From the NCBI GenBank assembly GCA_021464525.1, contig JADRCO010000096.1, positions 1 through 55,220 on the forward strand: a DNA stretch of 55,220 nucleotides, in the 5' to 3' direction. The stretch is from Rhizophagus sp. LPA8_4_AMF (taxonomy: Eukaryota; Glomeromycota; Glomeromycetes; Glomerales; Glomeraceae). The position numbers were made by a program, and so were the translations under genes. Shown here piece after piece: positions 23,160-35,887 of the stretch. The notes under the pieces were generated by a model. That model searched no databases, was not told the DNA's origin, and saw nothing but the letters and a program-made list of their open reading frames with translations. How positions within the stretch are numbered: the stretch's first letter is position 1; the number at the start of each line of letters is the position of its first letter.

Positions 23160-26100
23160 TCATTTCGTGACAACCTTCTTGCATTCATTTATCCATTTCC
23201 AAACTTGATCAATGATATCTTCTGCTTGATATAATTCATTTGCTAGCCATTCGAGGTTTAATTTTTTGTGTTTTAGTGAGTTCTCGGTTATGGATAATGA
23301 TTTTAATGCAAGCTCAACTTTCTCGTAATATTCGTAACTAAAATCACAAATTCCAATGAGTTTGGACGAAGTAAAAATTCGTTATAAAAATTCTTAATTA
23401 AATGTTACAAACTTTAACTCATCTCCCAGTTCTAAGCAACGGTCAATTTTGTTTGTATCCGAAGATTGACTATTGATTGTTTTTTTCAATCGATTCTTGG
23501 TCTCTTCCATTCTACCTTGCAGCTTAATCAATTTCACGATCACATCTACTGTCCAACCTCTCAAGAGAATAATATACTTATTCACCGCTTTTTTCCCTTT
23601 CTCTTTTATGATGGCCTGGCAGAAAATCGTCATATCATTATAAATTTCATCTAGTATTGTGTCATAATCAGGACGGGATTTTACTCGTTTATAAACCTGG
23701 CGAATCCAGACTTGGATTTTTATGGCAGCGTCTTTGGCCTCAGGAGAATCATGAATCTGACGGAACCAGGCTTGAATTTCTGTTTCTGGCTCTTTGACCT
23801 CTTCAGAAATTGCGTGCTGATCAAGCTGATCAAGCTGATCAAAAGTGTCTAGCATTAGGCTAGTATTCTGATCATTACCTCCGCTTTTTTGTGATGAAAT
23901 TTGATTTTCCGAGACCACATTTTCCACAATATTTACTGACGATTTGATCTGCTGAAGTGCAGAGCGAAATCCTCCGATAGAGTTGTACGCAAGCTTTATA
24001 ATACCATGTTTCTCCCAGTGAGAAAATCTTGACGGTATACCTTCTAATTGGTAATAAACAATGACCAAGGAGTCACAATCTGTTTCTTTAAGATCGTTAT
24101 GCAGAACATTAACAAGTAGTCCCATAGATTTCTGCTCTAAATATTTTTTTATCTTATTAGAAGAAATTTTGTTGTCCAGATATTTGAAAAAATTAAAGAT
24201 ATTAGTCACAAAAGCGGATTCATTCAGGCCAATAAGAACTAATAGCCGTATTAATCGAAGGATAATCGTAAAGTAAGCATATTCCTTGTAAGTAAGCAGA
24301 TAATTAAGAAGTAGTTTAATTTGCTCAAAGGAATTCGTAATTGCAGCCAGATAGTTATCTCTGTTGTAAGCATGTCGAAGATTCGGAATGAGCGGTGTTA
24401 CAGCGTATATATCAAAATAATTAACTAGATAAGCTCGAGAAAGGAAAAAATCACAACATCTAGGACTGATTGCAAAAATCAAAGATGTTACAAATTCTAT
24501 AAGGGATACAAGGTCACCAAATGCGTCAGATGAAACCAAATTTACCCTTTCTGTATGGCTTAAAGCATATTGAATAAATACTTTTATGTGAGATATTGCT
24601 TCGATCACATGATTCGATCTAAGATAAAAGAAGAATACTGAAAGTCGCTTTCCAACCGGAATTGCTCGGTGATATCCATTATAACAATCGTAGTACTCAA
24701 AACCAACGGGTAAATTGTAAGGATTTAAAAGAATCGTTGGCTTTGACATTTCCCAATAGAACGTATTAATACCCCATTCGTCTCTCAGCTGCTGAAGAAC
24801 AAGCAAGCATTTTAGCATGGCTTCAAAGTTGCTGGCATTATTAAACTCATATAGCCATCTCTTATGAGCAAGTTCGATAAACCCATTACGTGTGTGATAA
24901 GGAAGTTTAGCAAGCACCATGTGAGTGATCTCCGGACAACTAGTCCTTGAAGAATGATAGCGTATATGATTTCGAATTAAGTTTTCAGCCCACCATCTTT
25001 GTAAACCGAGAACTTCTTTGCTTTGCTCTTCTTTAAGTAGTCGAAGATGGTATAATACAATCAATTTTAGCATCACAGTGTATTGAAGGAATGAAAGTTC
25101 CAGGCGTTTGTGCAGAATTGATGGTGTTGTAATTACGTGATGATTTTTGCAATTTTGCCTTGAACAATATCGATAAGGCATAAAATTGTAGCAGATTTGA
25201 GAGCTTATGTCTGGAATATTTCTACCCTTCTGATTATCGTCCCGGATGAGCTCAAAAATATACGAAGCGAGGAATTTTGAAATTGTTCGATATACAGTAT
25301 ATACGCTATAAACATATCGATTATCCGTGGTTTCTGTTACTTCTTTTTTTGAGTTGTTGCCGTGCATTTCATTTATGAGATGAACTAGTGGGTTGTCAAA
25401 AAAAATTTGACGTTTTTGTGGACAGTTATCCACTTCGCTTACAAAAAAAATGTTCTCAATAATTTTATTGTCATTGTATCGTGAAGCTTTTATAAGAGGA
25501 AAGACTAAATCACATAGCCTTAATATATGTTGTAACCTCTTTTTCCAACACTCTTCAATATTAGATTGTGGAATCTGTAACCATATGATTACTGCGCGAA
25601 ATTCATGAGTAATCTCTCCATGGTTCTTAAAAAGTTGTATGTACTTGTTAACTCTATTAAGATCCTTATTTAAATAAGCTGAATATAAGTAAAATTCTTC
25701 CATTATTTTTTCCCATTTTTTGGACCTCTTAAACGATGAGTCGATTTTTGTAATAATATTAACCGCCTTGGAAAGGAGACTCATCAACTCAGGATTACTC
25801 AAATTTATGATGTTCAACATCGTCTTCAATACATTTGCTCTGCATAGATGTAAGAGACACTGTAATGCCTCAATCTTATCCTCGTCATCGTTTGAGCAGT
25901 TAAACTTATCGGCCGCCTTTTCAAATTCACCGTGTGAACGCAGATCTTCAGCTACGGCACGAAATTGACCAGTCTTCTCACAGACCTCTATAAATTCTTC
26001 TGGTGCATGATCTCTCAGAAGTTTAATCTGTTCCTCCTGGGGGAGGATTGAAAGGGCTATCGTGCTCATTTCTTTATTATTTGTACGACGATAATGGATG

Positions 26101-29100
26101 TTGACAAGACGGGTAATACGGTGAAATATTTTATCGTCAATTTTTTGTCGATATCTTATTAAAAAGATTAGGTTACATTACGGTTAATTGTATATATTTT
26201 GTCAAATTAGATGTTACATCAATAGACTTACTTTCGCATTAGCTCGATTACTTTTTCATAACGGTTACCATTTTTATATGCTACAACAGCATCAGTATAT
26301 TTCTTTGCCTTTTCAAAATACTTACCTGCCTCGCACCACATATTAGCTTTATTATAACAACGCGCGGCGGGCTCAAACATATTCCATTTGACATATACAT
26401 CACCAGCTTCTTTATACATACTAATATCCTAGATATGTTGCAAATATAAATCAATTTAAAACAGTGAATATCGATCGATAAAGGAATTCAAAATCTTACC
26501 TGATAACATGAAGCCGCCTGATTGGGTCGGGAGCACTTTACGAAAGCTTCAGCAGCACAAATGAAATTGGACTTTATAGTATCATCATCAGAATCATTTA
26601 TAGAATCCTTAGCCTTTTGTTGAAGATAATATGCATTGGCCAGTTCTCTGCTCTTTTTATTTCCACTTTTTTCAAAGCAGAAAATAGCCTAAAAAGTAAT
26701 TTATTTAGATATAATACAATTAATTACATAGCATTAATATTTCAAAAATGGTATTACTTGCTCATATTGCCGTTGTTCAAAGAAATTTTTTCCCTGTTGA
26801 TCCCACTCATCTGAATTGCTCTTTTTAGCCAAAGTGGAGATAATTTCGTCTACACTTTGAGTTACTTTAATTAGTCCCTTTCTTTCCCAGTGCTTTTTGA
26901 TTGGCGTACTATATTCGGGATTTTCATCGCATATCCATATGTGTTGCCGAGCTCTAGTTACTGCAACGTAAAGATGTTTGAGCTCTGAGGAAAGGATGTA
27001 ATGCTTCTCGTGGGAGAAGGTTTGAACACCCTCAGAATTTTTGCTTGAAATAGAATCAATTACTCGCCACTAAAATACAAATAATAACTAATAAGTGAAC
27101 TATCTATAAGAGAGATGAGACCAATAATATATTATCATACCTTTCGATATGCAGGTGAATCGTTAAAGAAATTATACAAAAGCACATCATTAAACTCCAT
27201 ACCTTTAGCTTCAAATATAGTCATTACCAATCCAGCTTTATTAATTAGTTTCTTCAACTGATCTTTAGCATTATCGTCACGTACAATAATGACCTGATCA
27301 GCACCAAATTCAATGAATGGATTTTCGTTACCATTAACACTCTTTTGCCCATTAAAGGTACAAACATCATCAAGCTCACTTTCTCTGCTATTTGACGAGA
27401 AGATTTTAAAATGCTCTTTTTGGAACCCTTCAAAGAAAGTAGGTTTCGGCCCACCAACCTTACCATGTTCACGTGATAGCTGGTCGATAGAATTAGGGAA
27501 AAAGTGCCAAATAAGATCAATTACTGAAGTGGCGAGTTGAAGGATCCCATTATGGGATCGGTAATTAATGTCTAGCTCAAACTGTTTTGGATCCATAATG
27601 CTACTATGGTTTGTTTTGGCTCGTGTACGTTCCCATTTATACATTAAGGCATGTAAATCTATATTAAATTATCAAAAAAAAAATTTTTTTAATAAAAAAA
27701 TAGAAGAATAATGATGCAAAAAAATATCTGCGCGTACCCTGGAATCGAAAAGAAGATCCTCTAGCAATACATTGTGCTATATCTCCAGCTAGGAAAACGC
27801 TATTGGCACGGTCAAAAACCTTCAAGATAAGTGCCAAATCCACAATTTGATTATCCTGACATTCATCAATATATACTTCATGAATATGTGGACCACCGAG
27901 TGCCTTTTTTTTGGCAAGACGTAAGATTGCCAACGTTCTGCAAAGATTCCAAATAAAATTATAATAATTTGCTCGAAAAATAAAAGAATTACATATATCT
28001 GAACTTACCGATCTATCGAATCGTAATCACCATTTCGTATCTTCATTGTTTCATACTTTTGAAATAAATCATAAATCTGATCCCGGTTATATGAAAATAC
28101 CGGATACTTTTTGGTACTGATGTTTCTGTAATCTTCTCTTGATAAATAATCTACTTCGGGATTTGAACCCTAAGTAAAATAAAGATTGGGATAAAAAAAA
28201 TATATATATAAATATTAAAGAAATTGAAAAAAAACAAGTGACAAATAATTCCAGATTACATGCCTTAATAATAGAAAATTCAGCATAAACCAATTCGCAA
28301 TCAAAACTACAACTAAGACGAGTCCAATATCTTTTCTGAAAGATCTTATAATCAACAAAATTCGTCGTTTTAACGAAAGATGATTTTTGGTAAAATCCTT
28401 CTTCTTTATCATATGAATCAATATTATCTTCATCTAACTTTCGTTGTTTGATTAGGTTCTTAATGGCATACGTTTCTTGAAGCATTTTAGAAAACTTATC
28501 GTAGGTTATGAACAAAGGGAAATGGTGATCTTCTAGCTCATGGAATGAGTTTGGAATATCATCGTCATCATCTCCCTCTTCGAGCATTGTATCAGTGCCA
28601 TCTGCTTCTGATTCTTCTTTCTTTTTTCTATATTCATAAAACTGCGCCATAGACATTTTTTTCCCGGCGAGCATGGCAGACTCTCGTAACTTATTAAAAT
28701 ATTCCTTTACCCGATCACGAAGATTGTGACTCACTGTAATAAATAATTGTCTTTTGAGAAAACCCCTGTCATTGGATGGCATTTTACAGAGTTGTCTATT
28801 TAAGTATGAAGCAATCTGCCTAAAAATAATACATGTAGTCTTTCCAGTCCCTAGATATTAGAAATGTATAGAAGTAAATACCATTAAACATATTTTCAGT
28901 TGCAATGATTGAACCAGTTTGATTACTAACCTGATCGACCAATAACTACCGCCGATGCAGGACAGTTAATGATTTCATATTCTTTCTTGGACACCTGAAA
29001 AGTAAAATTAAAACCACCCAAGACAAGTGATTTGTACAAGTTCTACCAACAAAAATAATGCATTATTATATAATAAATCCGAATTTTCATAATTTAATAA

Positions 29101-30814
29101 TATTAACTTCATAATTTACCTTTGATAAGGGAACAAACTTATTTGTAACAAGCATCTTATGAACCTCTAGCAATTTCTCATCATCCGTCAGTGAGGTATG
29201 CAATCCGTTTTCAGGAGATTTTATTTCTTCTTCGTCTCCAAAGGTCATTGGTAAAATTACGTTATCTTTACCTGTTTGTTGGACCATACACAAATGCTTG
29301 GAAGTATAAACCTGATGAACTATTGAGAGGTTTTCTAATATTTTGTGGATTTGTTCCTTGTTGGCTGTGACAGCCCAAATTTTAACAAGCTGTGTGAGCG
29401 AATCACAACGAATAGAGAATCCATAATCAACTTGCCAAATAATTTTTAGGACATCATCATTTGGTGATACAAGTTCGTTATCAAATTGGACAGGAAGCTC
29501 ATAAACGGGAATGGCATGAGTTTGAACCGTACGTAGTAATTCATGTTTGTCCCATTCTCCTAATGATAACTGCCCAAGTTTCTTTATGACTTTCCTAATT
29601 ATATCAGGTGATGACTCCAATTGACGCAAGTCTTTGATTGTATCCTCGCTAAGCATGATGTCCCATGGACCAAGCTTATCATCCTCATTAAATTCAAATG
29701 GAAGACGGTAAAGGCAATCTGATGATGCTGACTCCTCTTCCAAAAAGTATTTGTCAGGAGAGAAATAAGTAAGAGCTTGTTTGTGACAACTTGTACATGG
29801 TAAGAAATCCATCATAATCTAATTGAGGATGGATAGGTTTATCAAGATTCCTATCATTTAGTCATTTTTGAATAAAACAAAAATATTTACCCGGAATGAA
29901 TCTATTTTCCGTAGTTCAAGAGCACGCAAAGTGTGAGACAAATCTGATGGCCTTTGAGGTTTTGGCATATTTAATAATTCGAGATTTTGTTCATCTTCAA
30001 TGGATAAGAGTGTAGAGTTATTGATGTTACTGGCGGCTCTCTTCCTGTTCGAATGTTGAGTCCTGGATTCCTTATCCTCAAGCCTAACCATATCATCCAA
30101 TGTAGGTGGCAAAGAGTTTTTTCTGCTAACAAGCAGGATTTGTTTTAAACTTTGATGGCTTCTTAGAGTTTCCAACAATGCCGTGCAGGCCTTGTATATT
30201 GAAAAACCCTCTGATAACCGAGATGGGACATCCTCGTGCTCAGAACATTTCTCCACGAGAGTCGCAACCACATCCACCGCTTTGAGTAGCTCTTCTTGCT
30301 CGATACGAATTATCATGTTGAAGTCAAATAATATGCGCTTGATACAACGATGACCATAAGTTTCTGTTATCATAACTCCAAGGACTTCATTTGCATCCAG
30401 GATTGCGCTGAAGATATGTTTGGTTGTCAACTTATTATCCTTATTATCAGTACGCCAAAGGAGTTCAATACAATTGTGAAGGAGCTCTACAAAGCCAGGA
30501 ATGTCGGAATTGGGTAGGTTTTTCATAACAACATCGGTTATTAACATTGAAGCAAATTTATTGAGAGAAGTATTCCATCTTTTCAAATTGAAGTTAGGAG
30601 TAGCCCGTAAATTTTTATTGCAAAGGTGAAACATAAAAGATTGTAGGGTTGATAGGTAGGTATCAAAAGAACGCGATAATTCGTCAAGGAACTCATCCAT
30701 GTCCGATTCCGATGCATTGAGACATCGTTCCAGTAGTATATCCCGTTTCTGACCGTCATCATTCTGAGAGTTTGCAAGGTCTTCCAATAGTTCAATTAGA
30801 AATCTTTCATCCAT
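23160..30814 (-). CDS. TRANK1-like superfamily I (UvrD-type) helicase with TPR-like, CCCH and IQ-like regions, copy C
   Basis: Complete 12-exon gene of about 2,272 residues. Exons: 29891..30814, 29120..29818, 28931..29042, 28264..28850, 28009..28169, 27738..27937, 27141..27658, 26758..27069, 26500..26688, 26232..26428, 23413..26154 and 23160..23337. The total is 6,819 nt and frame-closed. Residues: RelE/ParE-like segment about 330-460 (LGPWDI..., IIWQVDYGF, VKIWAV; inference), Walker A GRSGTGKT 576-583, DECQD 852-856, GDIAQ 879-883, NYRSH 926-930, EAKGMEF about 1043-1049, VAVTRAR 1102-1108, TPR-like helices about 1150-1300, CCCH-like C1621/C1630/C1635/H1639 and IQ-like helices about 2100-2130. 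There is no signal peptide or membrane span. This is the rightmost copy and the most diverged of the three in exon 1. Helicase identity is firm; the biological role is unknown. Confidence 0.9.
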
Positions 30815-32341
30815 TATGATCAGTTTTCGTTTTTAAAAAGAAAAAGAAAAATAAAATAAAAAAAAAAACACACGAGTGAAATAATTATAAGTTTATCTCA
30901 AGGATATAAGGAAAAATTTTTTTAGAAAAGTCTGCTGATTTTTTACCAACATCACACTATTTCCTTAAAAGGGAGAATAAGCGAGAAATTTATTAAAGTA
31001 TTGAGCAATAAAATGATTTTAACGAGAATTCAAGAACAGAATAAAAATTTGTGTCTGTGGGAAAAAACCAAAGTATTGATGGTTGATATAATGTCTTCCG
31101 GTGTAATGCATGCAATGCAGATCGTGTTTAAACCTAGCTTGTGACGATCAGTAGTAAATCATGCACAATGTTGTGACAATTAATTGTTAAAAATTTCTAT
31201 TCACTTAAATCATTGTTTAAAAAGTAAGCAATATAAAATTACTAACTAACCTTGTTAGTAACAAATAACGTAAATTAAAATTTGATTACTTTTTGTTGAG
31301 TTGCGCACAAACTTATCTCAGGGAATCTTTTATAGGAATTAAATAGGGATGTAGACAGTTTGAACCGTAAACCGACCTCATATTTCTGCGCCACTTATTC
31401 CAAGTTCAAACCAAAATTTTCGGTAACGTGACTTGACGAATTTTATTGGTCAGGTGAACATTTATCACTTGGTTAATTAAAATATTTCTTATGTTCCTTT
31501 TCACTTTATAAAATTTATTACTGGTTTTTTATTAAAATGAATTGAATAAATTATTTTGCTATTTGAATTTTAGGGGGGGGGGATTACCATGTTTATCTTC
31601 AATAATTGTGGAATAAAAAAACCCGAGTCTTTACAAGATTTTTTTTATTATAATTGTTATGAAAAAAAAAAATTTATTTGTTTGAAATCATTTTGAAAGT
31701 AAGATGCATCAATTAAAGAAATTACAAGAATATCTTGATAAAGCTGTATTAATGAACAATATTTTATAAAGCCAATATTTTATAAGAACTTATTATTAAA
31801 AATATACGATAAATCTTTATATTATTTATATAATTTAATAATCGTAATAAAAAGATAATTTTTTATAATGTATTAAATAGGAAAATAGAAAAGTATTCTT
31901 TATACTCCCAAGGTTGCGTTGTAAAATTTTTTCAATATATTTATAAAAATTCGGGTTTTTATTTTCACTACAAAATAAAATACAATAAAAATAAGAAATA
32001 TATAGAATAAACTATAATAAAAAAGAATAATATACATTTCAAGGCGAAATTACAGGAAAAAACACACAAAATACTACAATACAAAGATGAAAAATATTAT
32101 TTTATTGCGGTCTATCGATATATGTACAAAGTTACGTTATTTTGGTGGACTTTTTTAGTTTCCCTATGTATTGAATGTATACAATGCACAGGATTTTTTA
32201 CATGAAAATATTCGACTTTACGCTGCAATATTCTAGAAACTCTATTGTATAAAGCCTGTTTATTAGCCCTAATATATATTAGCTGGCCGATGATAAACTA
32301 GTATTTGCTTTTTAAAGGTTTTATATCGAAATATATAACAA
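30815..32341. other. 5' flank of copy C and gene-free AT-rich DNA
   Basis: The first 250 or so bases align with the 5' flanks of copies A and B and should hold the promoter, though I see no convincing TATA element. Beyond about 31,080 the sequence is unique. It includes a G9 run near 31574 and long A/T runs. I see no gene. Confidence 0.6.
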
Positions 32342-33260
32342 AATGATGGTAAAATCGGTTAATCTAATACAGGATAGATTGCAGGGTTGGCTAGAAGAAT
32401 AGCCTATATCTTTCAAAGAAATCTGTTATAACAAGGAAGGAAAGTTGGATTTGATAAATATCAAAAAAGCAGGTTCGTAGAAGAACATGTTACAAAGATT
32501 CAAGGCTTCAAGCTGAGAAGAAATTTTGTGTTGGTATCACTTTCAAAAAAAGAGAAATTGCACGATATTTCTGGAAAAAAAAATATTTATTGGGTGAAAG
32601 ATTTGTTATAACCTTATAACAATAGGAAGTTAGAATAAGCAGTAGTATCAATTGATAATCTTAATTGACGATAAGATTTGGATCAAGAAACAAGTTAAAT
32701 CCGATTACATTTTTGAATCTTAAATTCATTTCCCAAAATACCAAATATTGGTCACAATTTCTAAAATTGTTTGACGGAAAAATTAATGATCTACAAGTCG
32801 GTTGAGTCTTGTATAATTTCTAATCGCTTACTAAAAATAGTACGCGCATACGGATCATTGCTTAAATTATCGGTTCATTCAGTCACAAAACAATATAAAC
32901 AATATAACATCATTTTAAAAAATCTTTTAATTTTCATCCTAGTTAACGAGAATCTCAATGTTTAACAATTTCTTCACATGCTCTAATTTAAGTCTTCAGC
33001 AAATTATCAATATTTGATTATTTATGGTGAAGAAACTAAGAATCTAAGTGTTTGGTGAAGATCTGTGATTATTGAATATTGTATCATCGCACGAGGTTCA
33101 TTGAAACGTTTCGAGACTGGAGTTATAGAAGCAACTGATTTTGAATCTAATGAAAGTATTTGAAAAATTGTAGACCTAGGCGCCTGGCTATGATGAAAAC
33201 GAAGAAAACAAATTAATTTGTGAGCGTATTCATATTATAGAACTAAATGATTATTTTTCT
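32342..33260 (+). pseudogene. Decayed, unrecognised coding remnant
   Basis: Plus-strand translation gives several protein-like stretches separated by stops. One begins MMVKSVNLIQDRLQGWLEE at 32343. Another covers 32771..32965 and includes ESCIISNRLLKIVRAYG. A third near 33090..33165 includes GSLKRFETGVIEATDF. These look like pieces of a degenerate gene, but I cannot name a family and the pieces may not belong to one gene. The assignment is tentative. Confidence 0.25.
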
Positions 33261-35032
33261 CAATAAAAATTATATTTTTATTTTTGTTTGTGTTACACGC
33301 AAGTTGCAACTTTGATTTTCGAGCTATATCAGTAATACTACGAGAGAAGAACACTAATTTGTTCACCCACGCCTTGATCAATAATTTCAGATTACACTAG
33401 ATTTTTCTATACATCCATTTATACTTACTTCACACTTTTATGTATATCTCTCATTTTTCCAGATCCTGTAGTAAATTTTCAATAAAAGTAATGTAAGTTA
33501 CATATTTCAGATTATATACATTCAGCTTACCCTGATACCGAAATAACTGTTTCGATATATTTTTATAATGGTAGCTTCGTTATAACAAGAGCTAAGTCCA
33601 TGATAGTTATAAAGCGAGTCGTTATGAAGTGAGATGACTGTAAAATATGCTTCAGAAGAGATACTAGCAACTCTACAATAGAGATTATAAAATTCCTACT
33701 TCTTGTTATTTTTTCAAACTAGAACTAAGATTAAAATCAACCCTTGGATTAGATTATCTGTATTTGGACGCTTGGACTTCATAGAAACAAAAATAAAAAT
33801 ATAGTAAAATGTTCTTATCCTTGTTAATTTTAAAAAATAAATTAATGAAACTATTCTAATTAAAGTATAATGAATATTGATACAAACTTATCGGCTCAAG
33901 ACTGTAGGGAAAAATGGGTTAGCCGATTAAGCCACGGCTGTTATCAATTTTATTGTATATATTACACCACTCTTGAAACGGAAAGTGGAAAGGTTTAGAA
34001 GGTTAAAATTTAGATCGGTAAATCGATGCTAAATTAGGGTAGGGGTATTCCGAAAAAGCCAACCGCTTGAAAGCTAAGTTTTACGTTAATGTTAATAACA
34101 TTAACGTTAACGTTCGAAAAACCGATCCAAGTTTAAAAAAAAAGTCAACGTTAACGTTAGCATTTTATATCAAAACGAAACGAATCTTAACGTAAACCTG
34201 AGCAAGGGTATTTATGTAAAATAACTATTTTTGGAGAATAAATCGAATGATTTTCTCCGATCTTTTATTACTAATATCGTTTTCATTTCCTTTATCGATT
34301 ACAAATTTCTTTTTGTCCTTTAAGTGGGGTGGGATCTGTGGATGATACCGAAGCAACTTAGTTGGTAAAATCGACAAGTACTCCTTTTTTTTCGTTTTTC
34401 TTTAGCGTTAATGATCACTAATCAAATTTTTTAAATTCGAATTAAAAAATTTTAAGTTCGGACAGGGACCTGCAGTTGATGCCGAAGTCCTGTGGTGGGG
34501 CGTGGTGATTCTTTTATAATTGTTTACTAATCGAAATTTTTTTTTTCAGTCTTTCTTTTGTCATATTTAAGATCAGTCAATGCACCATTTGTTTAACAAA
34601 TTAATTTATAAATTATCATAAAAAATTTTTAGCTTTTTTTTAAAAAAACAAGAAATTTCTTCCTTTTATTTAAATACTGAAAAAGAAGCCACTTTTTCTC
34701 AAAAAAGAAATAAATATTTATTCATTATGTATATTAATAATTTAATATTGTTCAATAATTTCTCTTATCACATAATATATTTAATGGTTATACAAAGTTT
34801 GTATTATTAATTGCCGTATTTGACTAAGTATGGGAAAATCAGATTTGTCTGCAGAATGTTGTATTGTTTTTGAATCCAAAGCCAACACAATACTAGTTAT
34901 TGTTTGCTTAAAAAGAATTCGATGATCCGATCAGGTTACTACATAAAATTGTGCAACTGAATCTCGTATAAATTCGCTTACGATCGATTGCTTCAATGGT
35001 GACTTTGCAATCTTCTCAATTAAGTCAACGAA
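33261..35032. other. Gene-free spacer with palindrome-rich segment
   Basis: AT-rich. The segment 34084..34165 is packed with GTTAACGTTAACG-type units and near-palindromes. Two diverged copies of a motif (GGGATCTGTGGATGATACCGAAG near 34331, GGGACCTGCAGTTGATGCCGAAG near 34465) lie about 135 bases apart. I see no coding region. Confidence 0.5.
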
Positions 35033-35887
35033 ATGGAAGTGCAATTTATTAGATATCTTCAAAAAAATAAGACAATCCATCTTTTAAGTCTGCTTTTATT
35101 AATACTTATTATTTACTATGATAAAAACCATGCTCTTAATTACATTTTCTTATCTGTCGAAGCATATTTATATATTTTTTCATACGACATGGTAATCTCA
35201 CGTAGTGTTACCAATTATGATTCTTCTAGTGATCACATTTACACTAATGCCATCCGAAAGCGAAATTATGAATTTATTGGTGTCAGATTATTCATCGCTT
35301 TTATTTTTTTAATGTACATTCTGGCTGACATTCTTCCAAATGTTTCATCATTATTTGTGTGGCTTTTTATTCTAGTACCTATGGTATATTTTCACCAATT
35401 CTACCAATTCAAGGTCTTGTTCGATTTTTCTTACTTCTGTCCTCCTCTAGAAGGTTGCTTTAGGATTCTTATGATTGCATTTCCTTGCATCTTTTGTGGA
35501 AGCAGGGATAGCAGAATATTAGTTAGCGGGATCCTTTTCTTTTTACTTGTGTCTATGCACAAAATCAGAAGATTGGTGAGAACAAGCTATTATCGTACAA
35601 CACACAACATTAAAGATATTGAAGAAAATCAATATGACAAAATTGTATTATACTTTATTTTCTTTCTTTCATCATACAATAATATTCCGATGTTTTTATA
35701 TTTTATAATAGCAAACTTTTTGACTAGAAAAGTTTTTTTTAGAGTTAATTTTGGTGGAGAAGGAGAGGAAAGGATTACGATGTGGGGATTACCTTGGCCT
35801 TGTGATGCGCTTATTTCTCCCATGGACTTTGGTGTAATCTACATAAGCTTTGCCTTGTCTGTAATTTCAATTGTGTTTTACGATTAA
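35033..35887 (+). CDS. Unrecognised polytopic membrane protein
   Basis: Single-exon open frame of 284 residues with higher GC than its flanks, starting at the first ATG after a long AT-rich region. Hydrophobic segments fall at about residues 16-29, 34-52, 81-101, 106-120, 143-155, 161-175, 203-229 and 264-283, so seven to nine membrane spans are likely. Loops are basic (HKIRRLVRTSYYR at 176-188) or carry a glycine/glutamate stretch (GGEGEE, 241-246). There is no clear cleavable signal peptide. I do not recognise the family. A G-protein-coupled-receptor-like or transporter-like fold cannot be decided from sequence. The reading frame is clean, so it is probably a real gene. Confidence 0.6.
   Translation: MEVQFIRYLQKNKTIHLLSLLLLILIIYYDKNHALNYIFLSVEAYLYIFSYDMVISRSVTNYDSSSDHIYTNAIRKRNYEFIGVRLFIAFIFLMYILADILPNVSSLFVWLFILVPMVYFHQFYQFKVLFDFSYFCPPLEGCFRILMIAFPCIFCGSRDSRILVSGILFFLLVSMHKIRRLVRTSYYRTTHNIKDIEENQYDKIVLYFIFFLSSYNNIPMFLYFIIANFLTRKVFFRVNFGGEGEERITMWGLPWPCDALISPMDFGVIYISFALSVISIVFYD

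Larger units (their letters stand above)
1..31080. repeat. Three-copy direct tandem array (gene plus spacer, unit about 13-14 kb)
   Basis: Homologous points recur with offsets of 12,949 (start codons A to B), 14,086 (B to C) and 13,994 (3' ends B to C). Both genes and spacers are repeated, so this is segmental tandem duplication rather than retroposition; all introns are retained. Homology upstream of copy C fades at about 31,070-31,080, which marks the right edge of the array. The left edge lies outside the window. Confidence 0.9.

Noticed and set aside
31574-31582. G-run (and another at 36751..36762) as quadruplex-forming sites
   Set aside because: Each is a single uninterrupted run without the four spaced G-tracts needed; it may also be sequencing slippage.
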